A stretch of DNA of 64,000 nucleotides from Clostridium cellulovorans 743B (GTDB lineage: Bacteria; Bacillota; Clostridia; Clostridiales; Clostridiaceae): contig NC_014393.1 in the NCBI RefSeq assembly GCF_000145275.1, forward strand, positions 5,084,001-5,148,000, in the 5' to 3' direction. The notes under the pieces were generated by a model that was not told the DNA's origin, made no database searches, and worked only from the letters and a program-made list of their open reading frames with translations. Each line of letters begins with the position of its first letter. Position 1 is the stretch's first letter. Below, piece after piece: positions 26,746 to 36,252 of the stretch. Both the position numbers and the translations under genes were made by a program.

Positions 26746-27594
26746 ATGAAAACCACATCTAATAAATTAAAACTTATATTGATTTTGTTGACCATATCAG
26801 TTTTTATGCTAATATATTTCATTAGTAGCAGTATACTTAACCTAAATACTAATAAAAAAAATACTATTGAAACTACCCAATCAACTTTGTCAAATAGTAA
26901 AACTATTACTCTAAGCAACGGTATAAAATTAGATTTTGTTCTTATTAACCCAGGATCTTTTACTATGGGATCAAACGAGGAATTCGGTGATGGTGATGAA
27001 GGTCCAAAACATAAAGTGACCATTACTGAAGCTTTTTATCTAGGGAAATTTGAGGTAACTCAAGAACAGTGGCTTGAACTTATGGGTAGCAATCCAAGTG
27101 AATTTGTGGACTTAAAAAAGCCTGTAGATAATGTTAGTTGGGATGACTGCAAAACTTTTCTGCAAAAACTTGCAGAAAAAACTGGTGAAAATTTTTCACT
27201 ACCAACGGAAGCTCAATGGGAATACGCTTGCCGAGCAGGTACTGACAGTTTGTGGACTTTTGGGGATACAGCCGAAGAAATAGGTAATTATGCATGGCTT
27301 GATATCAACTCAGCTGGGACTACCCATGAAGTAGGAACTAAAAAACCTAATCCCTGGGGGCTCTATGATATGTACGGAAATATCCAAGAGTGGTGTGAAG
27401 ACCTATATACAGACAAATATTCAGAAACTGATACTACAGATCCTATAGGTCCAAGCTCTGGTGATTCTCGTGTCATCCGTGGCGGTGCTTGGGGTGATAT
27501 TTCAGATAGTGTACGCTCTTCTTATCGAAATTGTAGTGGCGCTACTAATAAAACTAACGGTACTGGTTTTAGATGTGTTTTGATTATTGATTAG
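26746..27594 (+). CDS. SUMF1/formylglycine-generating-enzyme-like protein
   Basis: A 282-aa protein with one N-terminal membrane anchor or uncleaved signal (about residues 8-32) and an extracellular FGE-sulfatase (SUMF1) domain: GSFTMGSNEEFGDGDEGP, YLGKFEVTQEQW, PVDNVSWDDC, LPTEAQWEYACRAGT, NPWGLYDMYGNIQEWCED and RVIRGGAW. The C-terminal part reads SSYRNCSG...GTGFRC, without the paired active-site cysteines of true formylglycine-generating enzymes, so another function of this fold is likely. Start ATG 26746 follows AAAGG; the GTG at 26737 is less likely. It lies 74 bases after the pectate lyase, perhaps co-transcribed. Confidence 0.82.
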   Translation: MKTTSNKLKLILILLTISVFMLIYFISSSILNLNTNKKNTIETTQSTLSNSKTITLSNGIKLDFVLINPGSFTMGSNEEFGDGDEGPKHKVTITEAFYLGKFEVTQEQWLELMGSNPSEFVDLKKPVDNVSWDDCKTFLQKLAEKTGENFSLPTEAQWEYACRAGTDSLWTFGDTAEEIGNYAWLDINSAGTTHEVGTKKPNPWGLYDMYGNIQEWCEDLYTDKYSETDTTDPIGPSSGDSRVIRGGAWGDISDSVRSSYRNCSGATNKTNGTGFRCVLIID

Positions 27595-27621
27595 TTATTA
27601 ATTTTATAGTTCACCATACTA

Positions 27622-27660
27622 AAAAGAAGTGGTATTTCTAAGGAATACTACTTCTTTTTT
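27622..27660 (+). terminator. Terminator after the SUMF1-like gene
   Basis: Hairpin with AAGAAGTGGTATT / AATACTACTTCTT arms (one G-T wobble) followed by a U-run. Confidence 0.85.
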
Positions 27661-27837
27661 CACAAATAAATACTATATAAACTCAATTTAAATTTATACA
27701 CCAAATTTATACACCAAACTTATATACTATAATTAAATTAATTGTGATTTCTTAAAATTAGATTACAAAACAAATTATATTATAAATCTAAAATTGAAAC
27801 TTAAAAGGTAGATTTCTAATACTTTGCTCTTTGTCTA

Positions 27838-29373
27838 TTAGAAAGAACCTTTATATTTTAAAATTTTTGAAGACAACTCTAGCTTAAATAGGATATCACC
27901 ATCGTTTAAAGATATATTCAACATATCTTCAATTTTATGAAATCGATAAAAAAATGTACTGCAGTGTATATTTAATTTTTTAGCTGTATCATTTGCATTT
28001 CTATTGCATTCTAAATATGCAACTAATGTTTTTAATAATTCTCCGTTATTTTCCTTATCGATATCCTCAAGTTCTTTAATATATGGATGAATCAATGTAT
28101 TAATATCAACCCTATGAACATCATTATCTATGTTTTCACATAAATGAAATATATAATATTCTAAATAGTCCTCAAAATGAAATATATAACCTTGGCTCTT
28201 TAATCTCTCTGAAAACTCTAATGCATGGATTGCTTGGTTGTAGAACTCTTTTGTATCAAGGATATTTTCGAATCTTAGACTAACTCCAGCTTTTAGATTG
28301 TTAAGTTTTAGAAATTCTATAAATTTAGCTTTATTATTTTTAGCTAGTATATCCTTTTCTTCTGTACTGACCATAAAAATAATTTTTTCTTCATAGAACG
28401 TAAAAATACAATTGTTAAGTATATTTTTAGCAATATTGATTAACTGCTTTAGTCCAAAACTATGCCTATACTCTTGATAGGTTTGAGAGAAAGGTATCGC
28501 TATTAATTGAATACTTTTTCTCACCTTAAATTCTATGTTTTCTAACCGCTCTTTTATATGTATAACATTATCAATTCTATTAGTAAGCAAGTCCATTAGA
28601 TAATATTCTTCCTCTAACCCAGAACTACTAACAAACAAATTATCCCGTTCTATTTGTATAGAAAGAACTTGAGTTAAAGCATTGGTTATTTCTAAATCCT
28701 CTTCGACAAATTGTCGTTGCTTTTGAACTACGCATATATATGCTGCAGTGACATTATTAATTCGTATGCCAGAAAATATAAGACTTTTATCAGAATAGTG
28801 AAAAAATGATTTGTTGAAACTATAAATGTTATCGATACATCTATCTTTCTTCATGGTGTTAACAATATCAGTTACTAAATAATATTCATCTTTGTAGTTT
28901 AAAATATCCTCTTTAATAAAATTAGCAACATTAGAACGATTAATAATACGATAACTTGTATCTAAAATAAAAATAGGATTTTCCAAGTAACTCTCAGCTA
29001 TATTTAAAGTTTTATTCATGTCATTAAAAGTGTATAAGCTGTTATAGATATTAAATTTTTTCGCATACAGCTTATATTCCGTAAAAATAAATTTACAAAT
29101 ACCACTATGGACTTTCTCGATACTACTTTCTGTTTCTACCTGTAACACATCTATACTCTCGTTTACCTTGTTAACAACCAATAAAATATTCTTCTTTCCA
29201 TATAACAGTTCCAAATTAGCCTTTGCTGTTAGATATAATCCATTCTGAAAAATTTCAGTATCCTCGTTCAAAATATGAACTTGATCAATAATATAATCCT
29301 CATCATATTCTCCAAAAACTCTACTCTTATATTTATCTTTAATAAAGTCAACTATTGCTTTTAAATTAATCAA
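27838..29373 (-). CDS. PucR/CdaR-type transcriptional regulator
   Basis: A 511-aa regulator. The C-terminal 55 residues are a PucR-type helix-turn-helix (LLKTLVAYLECNRNANDTAK, then KLNIHCSTFFYRFHKIEDML). The preceding region (about 230-430) has the GGDEF-like CdaR fold pattern, and the N-terminal half may be a PAS/GAF-like sensor (FILDTSYRIINRSN at about 131-144). It is transcribed away from the flavoprotein gene at 29601 and is the probable regulator of that gene. Confidence 0.82.
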   Translation of the reverse strand: MINLKAIVDFIKDKYKSRVFGEYDEDYIIDQVHILNEDTEIFQNGLYLTAKANLELLYGKKNILLVVNKVNESIDVLQVETESSIEKVHSGICKFIFTEYKLYAKKFNIYNSLYTFNDMNKTLNIAESYLENPIFILDTSYRIINRSNVANFIKEDILNYKDEYYLVTDIVNTMKKDRCIDNIYSFNKSFFHYSDKSLIFSGIRINNVTAAYICVVQKQRQFVEEDLEITNALTQVLSIQIERDNLFVSSSGLEEEYYLMDLLTNRIDNVIHIKERLENIEFKVRKSIQLIAIPFSQTYQEYRHSFGLKQLINIAKNILNNCIFTFYEEKIIFMVSTEEKDILAKNNKAKFIEFLKLNNLKAGVSLRFENILDTKEFYNQAIHALEFSERLKSQGYIFHFEDYLEYYIFHLCENIDNDVHRVDINTLIHPYIKELEDIDKENNGELLKTLVAYLECNRNANDTAKKLNIHCSTFFYRFHKIEDMLNISLNDGDILFKLELSSKILKYKGSF

Positions 29374-29600
29374 AAACTGCCTCCTTTAACCCTTAGAAAA
29401 ATCTCTAAAAATTCATTAATTTAACTATAATATTTTCATACTTTTTTCTGATGAATAGTTTATTTCCTCATGTTAATCTTATTGAGTATGTAATCACTAT
29501 AAGTTTCAATCTTAATTTTACCTACACTCGAATATATTGCTACTTTAATATACTTAGCAATATAAGTCTATTATAAACGATTATTAAAGGAGATATTAAT

Positions 29601-30557
29601 ATGGCTTTTAAAGTATTAGGCGTTACAACTGGAAGAAAAGATTCTAATTCTGAAATTTTATTAAAAGAAGCACTTTTAGCTTGTCAGGAGCAAGGTACAG
29701 AAGTAACAATGATTAACCTAAGAGATTATAACATCGTTGATTGTACAGGTTGTACTGCCTGTACCCACGGAATGTCTAATGGTAAATATGTTGGTTGTAC
29801 CTTAGACAAAAAAGATGATAAAAAAGCAATTATGGATGTTATGTTAAATCAAGATGCTGTTATTTTATCAGCCCCTACTTATGATTTAATGCCAACCGCC
29901 ACCTATTTAAAGTTCATGCATAGAAACTTAAGCTATGAATCTTCTTTTTTAGAAGCAATTGGAGCCGTTGAACATAAACATAGAGTTGGTGCGTTAATTG
30001 CCGTTGGCGGTTCTACTAGATCTTGGCAATCTATGGCTTTAGAATGTATGCAGGCAACTTGCTTCACAAATGACTTCAAAATTATTGATATGTTCTTGGC
30101 TACCCGCGTGCCAGCGCCAAAGCAATGTTTACTTCATGAGAATATGATTAAACGTGCTCATAAGATTGGTGAAAATATAATGACATCCTTGAATACTCCT
30201 GTTAAGAAAAGAAGCTGGCTAGGTGATGAAAATATGGGTTGGTGTCCAAATTGTCATTCTAATGCTTTGGTTTTAGGAGAAGTTCAATGGGATGGACTTC
30301 ATTTCCCAATTGAATGTCAAGTTTGTGGGGCAGGCGGCGACCTTGAAAAAACAGAAGATGGTAAATGGAAATTTGTTATTGCTGAAAATGGATTATGCCG
30401 TGATCGTACTAGTGTTGAAGGAAGAGAACATCATCTAAGAGAAATTATGCATACACAAGGTGGTTTCTACACCGAAGAAAACCTAGCAAAGGTTAAAGAG
30501 AATTTTATCAAATATAATGATTTAAAATTTCCTACAATCGAAATACCTAGAGATTAA
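29601..30557 (+). CDS. Flavodoxin-family reductase with C-terminal zinc/rubredoxin-like knuckles
   Basis: A 318-aa NAD(P)H-dependent FMN reductase-like protein. The FMN loop region is GVTTGRKDSNSE, followed by a cysteine cluster CTGCTACTHG at about residues 49-58 as in iron-sulfur flavoproteins, and LSAPTYDLMPTA. Unusually it continues with a 100-residue extension carrying two CxxC knuckles, WCPNCHSN and CQVCGAGG, that could hold Zn or Fe. Start ATG 29601 follows AAAGGAG. Substrate unknown; its expression is likely controlled by the divergent PucR-type regulator. Confidence 0.8.
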   Translation: MAFKVLGVTTGRKDSNSEILLKEALLACQEQGTEVTMINLRDYNIVDCTGCTACTHGMSNGKYVGCTLDKKDDKKAIMDVMLNQDAVILSAPTYDLMPTATYLKFMHRNLSYESSFLEAIGAVEHKHRVGALIAVGGSTRSWQSMALECMQATCFTNDFKIIDMFLATRVPAPKQCLLHENMIKRAHKIGENIMTSLNTPVKKRSWLGDENMGWCPNCHSNALVLGEVQWDGLHFPIECQVCGAGGDLEKTEDGKWKFVIAENGLCRDRTSVEGREHHLREIMHTQGGFYTEENLAKVKENFIKYNDLKFPTIEIPRD

Positions 30558-30597
30558 TTGTGATTTCACAAACCATATAAGTTGCAGTAATGTATTA

Positions 30598-30644
30598 TTT
30601 ACCAATGAAAGTTTATCTCAGATGAAATACATTTCATTGGTAAA
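30598..30644. terminator. Bidirectional terminator
   Basis: 13-bp perfect arms TTTACCAATGAAA / TTTCATTGGTAAA between the convergent flavoprotein and MarR genes. Confidence 0.75.
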
Positions 30645-30656
30645 TTGTATTGCTTT

Positions 30657-31085
30657 TTACCTAATCCAGTCCTTTCTTAAAAGAGCTTTCATCATAGCAA
30701 CACTTTCATGACCTATTTCTTTGGCAACTTCTTCTTCTATATATCTTTTAATTATTAACATCTCACTACAGTATTCATGCCCTTTTTCAGTTAAAACTAT
30801 TAGCTTATCACGATTATTTCCTTCGATACACTTCATCATAATATAACCTTGATTTATTAATTTTTTTGCACACTTATGAACTGCCTGACGTGATAAATCT
30901 ATCTTCCTCGCAGTTTCAGCTACTGTCATACTTTTTATTTCCAACATTGCTAGTAGATGTGATTCAGTATCCGTTATTTCTTCTCCTTTCTTTTCTAACC
31001 AAAGCTTAATTACCTCTTTACGAAGTCTTTTATGTTTTTCACTTATTAAATCTATTAAATTTAAGTCATTTAAGTAATCATTCAT
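30657..31085 (-). CDS. MarR family transcriptional regulator
   Basis: A 142-aa winged-helix regulator: MTVAETARKIDLSRQAVHKCAKKLINQGYI is the helix-turn-helix, followed by the wing (GNNRDKLIVLTEKG) and a C-terminal dimerisation helix. Divergent from the DUF2798 gene; the intervening region holds a 9-bp-arm inverted repeat lying over that gene's -35 box, so repression of DUF2798 (and perhaps itself) is likely. Confidence 0.88.
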   Translation of the reverse strand: MNDYLNDLNLIDLISEKHKRLRKEVIKLWLEKKGEEITDTESHLLAMLEIKSMTVAETARKIDLSRQAVHKCAKKLINQGYIMMKCIEGNNRDKLIVLTEKGHEYCSEMLIIKRYIEEEVAKEIGHESVAMMKALLRKDWIR

Positions 31086-31332
31086 TATAATATAACCTCA
31101 TGTCATCTTTAATTGTTTCATAATATATAGTTTTGTTATTGAAACTATCTCAAAACTCTAAGAAAATATTTATAATTTAATATATCTCATAAAAAATCTT
31201 TATTGGAACATATATAATTCAAACTCTATACACTTTAATATTACCATATAGGATTCTTAACTTAAAACCTGACTATTCACAAATACTTATTTCATAGTTA
31301 TTAGATCTCACTTATCCCTACATTTACCACAG

Positions 31333-31375
31333 TATTGTCAACCAATTTGACAATAAGTAATCACAATGATATACT
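31333..31375 (+). promoter_or_regulatory. Promoter with overlapping MarR-type operator
   Basis: Promoter TTGACA (31347-31352) and TATACT (31370-31375), spacer 17. An inverted repeat TATTGTCAA-ccaat-TTGACAATA (31333-31355) covers the -35 box. It drives the DUF2798 gene at 31421. The rest of the 335-base gap 31086-31420 shows nothing else. Confidence 0.7.
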
Positions 31376-31420
31376 AAATCGTAATCTTAGTTAACAATAT
31401 AATATTAAAGGAGCTTTACT

Positions 31421-31876
31421 ATGGGAAAAAATAAAAGAGAAAACTTCATATTTACACTTATATGCTGCACATTAATGGTATTGGGAATGGATGCATATAA
31501 TGTGTTACTTAGAAACGGCGTTACTACTTCTTTTTTAAAGGATGTACTTATAGGGTTTGTACCTGTATTTTGCATTGCATTATTTATTGATTGGTTTTTC
31601 GTTGGAAAAGTTGCTAAATCTTTCGTATCAAAGCTAGTAACCGCTGAGTCTCCACTTATCAAAAAAATCTTACTTACATCATTCTTTATGGTATGTGGCA
31701 TGTGCTTTTCTATGTCTTTGATTACTTCAATAATCCATCAAGGCATATCCACAGATTTTCTAATAAATTTTGTACAAGCTTTATCTAAAAATTTTTTATT
31801 TGCTCTACCTCTTCAACTAGTTATTGTTGGTCCAATCGCAAGGGCTATATTTTTTAAGCTATATCCTGTTGTTTAA
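31421..31876 (+). CDS. DUF2798 membrane protein
   Basis: A 151-aa integral membrane protein with four hydrophobic segments in two similar halves (around residues 10-28, 38-58, 78-98 and 115-145), matching the DUF2798 repeat, with GFVPVFCIALFIDWF and LPLQLVIVGPIAR as the paired motifs. Function unknown; in many Firmicutes it sits beside a MarR regulator, as here. AAAGGAG precedes the ATG. Confidence 0.82.
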   Translation: MGKNKRENFIFTLICCTLMVLGMDAYNVLLRNGVTTSFLKDVLIGFVPVFCIALFIDWFFVGKVAKSFVSKLVTAESPLIKKILLTSFFMVCGMCFSMSLITSIIHQGISTDFLINFVQALSKNFLFALPLQLVIVGPIARAIFFKLYPVV

Positions 31877-32170
31877 TGTAAAGCTATATTCACTGTACCT
31901 TTCAAAATAAATTTTAGAGTGAAAATTTATTCTCTTTACTTCTCTTTTGTTCATATAATTTCTTTATTGTCTGAAAAACTTATTAACTCTTCACGTTTAG
32001 AAGCATAAACTATACTACTAAATGATAATGAATCTGTATTTTTTAGCTTCTATATAACTCGATATAAATTTTCGACAAATTTATAAAATATAACTATATT
32101 GTTTTAAATAGACATGATACAATTTCTATATATTTAGCAACTATAATTACAATATAAGGAGATTGAAACA

Positions 32171-32599
32171 ATGAAAAAAACAATGACACTAATATTTTTA
32201 TCAATTATATTAGTTCTAATTTGTATGTATTTAAATTTTGGCAATTTCTTGTATGGTTCCCCTGTAACTATAGGGAATTTAATTGTTACCTTTTTATACA
32301 TAATTATCTGGGGCATTATTTTAATTATAGGTATAAAAGATTCGAATTATAAGTTTATGATATATTCTTGTATTTTCTGGTTTATAATGTTGTTGCTATC
32401 TATATTAACAATATATGTTGATGCTACAGGTGCTTCAGCCAGTTGGGCAATTCCTTTTGCAGTTTTATTATTAGGTCAATGGTATGGACTTGAATTCTTT
32501 TTTTCAGATTATTTAGTTTATTACATGATGTTAGCATTTAGTTCTTTAGTAATAATCATAAATATTACCATATTAATAAAGCGTAAAAAATCAGTATAA
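32171..32599 (+). CDS. Small membrane protein of unknown function
   Basis: A 142-aa protein with four predicted membrane helices (about residues 4-22, 35-57, 63-85 and 115-138) and a short basic tail RKKKS. No family recognised. AAGGAG lies 8 bases before ATG 32171. Followed by a terminator at 32650-32695, so it is a single-gene transcript. The 294-base gap before it shows only AT-rich sequence. Confidence 0.65.
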   Translation: MKKTMTLIFLSIILVLICMYLNFGNFLYGSPVTIGNLIVTFLYIIIWGIILIIGIKDSNYKFMIYSCIFWFIMLLLSILTIYVDATGASASWAIPFAVLLLGQWYGLEFFFSDYLVYYMMLAFSSLVIIINITILIKRKKSV

Positions 32600-32649
32600 T
32601 TTAAAGTTTAGCGTCTCTTCATTAACTAGAACTTTTTACTAGCAAATAG

Positions 32650-32695
32650 AGTCCGTGAAAGAAAGGAAGCATCAGCACCTTTCTTTTACGGACTC
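32650..32695 (+). terminator. Terminator hairpin
   Basis: GAGTCCGTGAAAGAAAGG and CCTTTCTTTTACGGACTC arms (one bulge) after the small membrane protein gene. Confidence 0.75.
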
Positions 32696-32798
32696 CACTT
32701 TGTATTAAAAGCATTATCATCGAGTTTGTAACACTCTGAAATTATCTATGAAATTTAAGCATTACAACAAAATAATTCTTATCTTTTGCTGTGCAACA

Positions 32799-33554
32799 TC
32801 ATAAATCTATAATCTCTCCATCCTCTGGAATATAAACTCGATCTAAAACTTTGCTTTCATGCAAAAATTCCTTTAGTCCTTTTCTTGTAAGCATACAATG
32901 ATTCCAAGCTTCCATATGGACAACAATAACTTTTGATGTAGGTGACTTTCTACAAATCTGAAGTATATGCTCTTTATTCATAGTAATAGGATCACCACCA
33001 TCAGAAAATTGTGCAGAACCAGCAAAACTTATTATTACCTCTGGTTTATAATTTTCTAAAGCTTCCTCTACCTCTTTACACCAAATTGTATCACCAGTAA
33101 TATAAACTGAAGACTCATTTTTAGCTGTTATAACATATCCAGATACAGTACCCATAAGCTTTCCAATTTGACCTGTTCCATGCTGTCCACCAGTCCTATT
33201 AAAACTGATATCATTCCAACTATAGCCCTGATCAATAGCATTAACAAAGTTAAATCCATTCTCCCCTATTTTAGCCTTATCCTCCGGTTGGCAGAATATT
33301 GCTATATCTTTATCTATTAACTTTATTGCAGTTTCATCAAAATGATCCCTATGAATATGTGTTAAGAGCATTGCATCTGCCTTTGCAACAACACTAGCAT
33401 CTATAGGTAACTCTACCAAAGGATTATTGTTTTGATTTTTAACACCCGGCACAGGAGTCATTTCCCCTTTTGAAGCAAGTATTGGGTCAACTAAAATTGT
33501 TTTGTTATTTATATTTAATTTTAATGTCGCATGACGTATAAGTTGAACTTTCAT
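32799..33554 (-). CDS. Metallo-beta-lactamase-fold hydrolase (UlaG-like)
   Basis: A 251-aa MBL-fold protein of the UlaG/YfiC-like group. Metal motif LLTHIHRDHFDETA (HxHxDH), GGQHGTGQIG, VYITGDTIWCKEVEE, ISFAGSAQFSDGG and VVHMEAWNHC. Start ATG 33554 follows GGGAGGA; the upstream in-frame start at 33581 has none. Divergent from an Lrp/AsnC regulator 106 bases away, which may control it. Confidence 0.87.
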   Translation of the reverse strand: MKVQLIRHATLKLNINNKTILVDPILASKGEMTPVPGVKNQNNNPLVELPIDASVVAKADAMLLTHIHRDHFDETAIKLIDKDIAIFCQPEDKAKIGENGFNFVNAIDQGYSWNDISFNRTGGQHGTGQIGKLMGTVSGYVITAKNESSVYITGDTIWCKEVEEALENYKPEVIISFAGSAQFSDGGDPITMNKEHILQICRKSPTSKVIVVHMEAWNHCMLTRKGLKEFLHESKVLDRVYIPEDGEIIDL

Positions 33555-33660
33555 GGTATTTCCTCCCTTTATATGATACATTTATTATATGATATAGTAA
33601 ATTTTCTTCGAGAAAGAAATATACCATTTTCAGTTTCATGATGAAAGGAAACTTCTAGTT

Positions 33661-34068
33661 ATGCTTGATCAAACAGATATTCAAATTTTAAACCTACTAA
33701 AAGAAAATGCTCGTCTTCAATGGCGTGAAATTGGAGAATTAGTTCATTTAACAGGCCAAGCAGTATCAAATCGCATAAAAAGGATGGAGCAAGCAGGAAT
33801 TCTTCAAGGATATACAATAAAAATTAATTCCTCTAGCCTTTGCAAAACAGCCTTTATTACTGTATTTATGAAAACCTTAGATCATCCAGCTTTCATAAAA
33901 TTCGTAAAAGCTACTGAATCCGTATTAGATTGTGACCGTATCAGTGGAGAAGGTTGTTATTTATTAAAAGTAAACTTTGTTGATGACGATGACCTTATGG
34001 GTTTACTAAGTAAACTTTTAACGTTTGGGAACTACCGCGTAAATATATCTATAGGTAAGGTGAAATAG
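33661..34068 (+). CDS. Lrp/AsnC family transcriptional regulator
   Basis: A 135-aa regulator: AsnC-type helix-turn-helix (LDQTDIQILNLLKENARLQW, then TGQAVSNRIKRMEQAGIL) followed by a shortened RAM effector domain (YLLKVNFVDDDDL). AAAGGAAAC lies before the ATG. Divergent from the MBL hydrolase at 32799-33554; the shared region has the direct repeat ATATGATA at 33571 and 33587, 16 bp apart. Confidence 0.87.
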   Translation: MLDQTDIQILNLLKENARLQWREIGELVHLTGQAVSNRIKRMEQAGILQGYTIKINSSSLCKTAFITVFMKTLDHPAFIKFVKATESVLDCDRISGEGCYLLKVNFVDDDDLMGLLSKLLTFGNYRVNISIGKVK

Positions 34069-34190
34069 GTGATATATTGAGTGTGTGAACTATGGTTATT
34101 GTAACTAATTTGCATACCTTTTCCTATGTAGAAATTTATGAATATTCTTACTTGCCTTCATAATCTCGTTAATACAATTTAGTATTTAAC

Positions 34191-35006
34191 TCAATTATTC
34201 TTCTTGAATTTATACCACACACTCCAATGCTCAAAGTCACATACTAAGCATTCTCCTGATATATCCTTTAAATAAGTACCAACACATTTTCCTTCAATAA
34301 TAGTTGAGACATCTCTTATAACCTCTTCTACAAAAGATACATCATAAGGCTCCTCATTATATTTCGTATGTCCATGATATATTTTTTCAAACTTATTGCA
34401 ATATACTTTCAATCCTTCTATACTTTTAAGATAATTCTTTAGAGATATAGATTCCTCCAAATGCATCCATAGTCTTCCTATTATACTATCTCCCGCAAAT
34501 AGTATTTTTTCTTTTTCATCTAACAAAACGATGCTTCCTTTTGTATGTCCAGGTGTTTCGATAACTTGCAATACCCTATCCCCTAGATCTATTAAGTCAC
34601 CTTGTTTTATAGATAATATCTTGCAAGAAGCAACATTAATCCATTTCTCAATATCTTCTGAAGTAACATTTGACGGAATCATATCTTTAAACATTTCCAT
34701 GGAACTTTTCCTTATATCTATTGAATAAGCTTCATCATATAAAACTTTATCTTTATCTGATATATAAGCTTCTTCAAACTGATAATTTCCCCAAACATGA
34801 TCACAATGGCCATGAGTGTTTACAACAACTAATGGTAGTTCTGTTATGCCTTTCACTACCGAATATAAATTGTTAAACCCCATGCCAGTATCGATTAATA
34901 ACGCCTTATCTTTTCCTATAATTAAATAAGCTGTAGCCATTCCATTATCATCAATTAAATAAGTATTATCTGAAATTTCTCTTAACAAAAATGATTCTGT
35001 ATACAT
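34191..35006 (-). CDS. Metallo-beta-lactamase-fold hydrolase (glyoxalase II-like)
   Basis: A 271-aa MBL-fold protein with VVNTHGHCDHVWGN (THxHxDH), IETPGHTKGSIVL, LFAGDSIIG and a C-terminal YHGHTKYN, giving a complete dinuclear site. Substrate unknown. It has no close operon partner. Confidence 0.87.
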   Translation of the reverse strand: MYTESFLLREISDNTYLIDDNGMATAYLIIGKDKALLIDTGMGFNNLYSVVKGITELPLVVVNTHGHCDHVWGNYQFEEAYISDKDKVLYDEAYSIDIRKSSMEMFKDMIPSNVTSEDIEKWINVASCKILSIKQGDLIDLGDRVLQVIETPGHTKGSIVLLDEKEKILFAGDSIIGRLWMHLEESISLKNYLKSIEGLKVYCNKFEKIYHGHTKYNEEPYDVSFVEEVIRDVSTIIEGKCVGTYLKDISGECLVCDFEHWSVWYKFKKNN

Positions 35007-35192
35007 ATAAATACCCCATCCATGTACTATAATTTTATAATAAATTTCTCTCTGGAATTTATTACTTTAATTGTACATTATATACCAGCTAAAACAATTA
35101 CCTAAAATCAGATTACTTACCACTAATTAAGTAAAAATCAAATTATATAAATCAACTTCACTTTTGCTTTCATTATGAAACATAAAAACTCC

Positions 35193-35226
35193 CCCTTTAT
35201 AATTCATAATTACTATTATAAAAGGG
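35193..35226 (-). terminator. Terminator of the MerR gene
   Basis: Hairpin CCCTTTATAAT / ATTATAAAAGGG followed by a short U-run on the minus strand, 33 bases after the MerR stop. Confidence 0.65.
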
Positions 35227-35259
35227 AAGATACGATGACTATATGTCTTTATTTATTAT

Positions 35260-36252
35260 CTATTCTTGTGTCTTGAATTTTATTGGGAACAATAAATCTA
35301 TTTGCTGTTCCCTGTCTTTTGGCCAATCAAAATTTGAGTTATATACATGATTTAAATGTTCTTCAAGTAATCCACCCATACATTGTTCTCCATCAACAGC
35401 ATAATTAGCTTCATATTTAGGATTATTTATATTCACCCAGTTAGATACCCATTCCCACTCATGAAAATTGGGAAAAATAATCGAATGAGCTGCATACATT
35501 CCGCCTTCAAAATGCTTCTTTTTAAGTGGTGCAGGTACTTCCATATCCTCAGGAATCGTTACCCATAATTCATATCCATAATATTGTCTTTCACTTGATG
35601 GGTTTGGATGATTGAATCCAAATACACGAGCATCTGGTTTGATATTATACAAATTGCTGTCCTTTAGAAACTTCTCTAGCTGGTTGCCGGCATTTTCTTC
35701 AGGATTTTCCCCAATATAGTGACTTGATGCTACTGTATATGGTGGTAAATGAATAATCCTAACATTCTTTAGTGTCGACAAACTTTCTGTCGCCTTATTT
35801 AATTCTTCCATTGACCGTTCCTCCTTAAGGTTGCTTTTTTGTAGAGTTAAGGAGGATACTATGTTAAGTATGGAATCATCACTAAGCAAATCTAATTTTA
35901 GTCTGAGTTTTCCTTGCAACTGAAGTTTCTCAACAAGACTATTTAGTATTTCTCTAATTGTTGTCAATGCTGATATCTCATCCGTCAACTGATTTATATT
36001 CTGCTTAAAGACTTCAATAGCCATAATAGCATCTTCGCTACTGAGTATATCTCTAATTTGCTTTAAGGGAATTCGCAACTTTCTCAAAATTAGAACTTGT
36101 TGAAGAGACAGTATCGCCTTTTCATCATAGACCCGATAAGAGTACCCCTCTTTTTTCGTGCTATCTATAAGTCCTATTTGTTCATAGTACCTCAGCGTTC
36201 TTGTAGATATATTAAAAGTCTTCGATACTTCGCTAATTGTTTTTAATTCCAT
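35260..36252 (-). CDS. MerR family regulator with GyrI-like effector domain
   Basis: A 330-aa protein. Residues 1-70 are a MerR helix-turn-helix (TISEVSKTFNISTRTLRYYEQIGLI), followed by a coiled coil (about 75-125), and residues about 155-330 are a GyrI-like/AraC effector-binding domain (PYTVASSHYIGENPE, RVFGFNHPNPS, YGYELWVTIPE) that binds small drug-like ligands in relatives such as BmrR. No target gene is adjacent; perhaps autoregulatory. Confidence 0.87.
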   Translation of the reverse strand: MELKTISEVSKTFNISTRTLRYYEQIGLIDSTKKEGYSYRVYDEKAILSLQQVLILRKLRIPLKQIRDILSSEDAIMAIEVFKQNINQLTDEISALTTIREILNSLVEKLQLQGKLRLKLDLLSDDSILNIVSSLTLQKSNLKEERSMEELNKATESLSTLKNVRIIHLPPYTVASSHYIGENPEENAGNQLEKFLKDSNLYNIKPDARVFGFNHPNPSSERQYYGYELWVTIPEDMEVPAPLKKKHFEGGMYAAHSIIFPNFHEWEWVSNWVNINNPKYEANYAVDGEQCMGGLLEEHLNHVYNSNFDWPKDREQQIDLLFPIKFKTQE

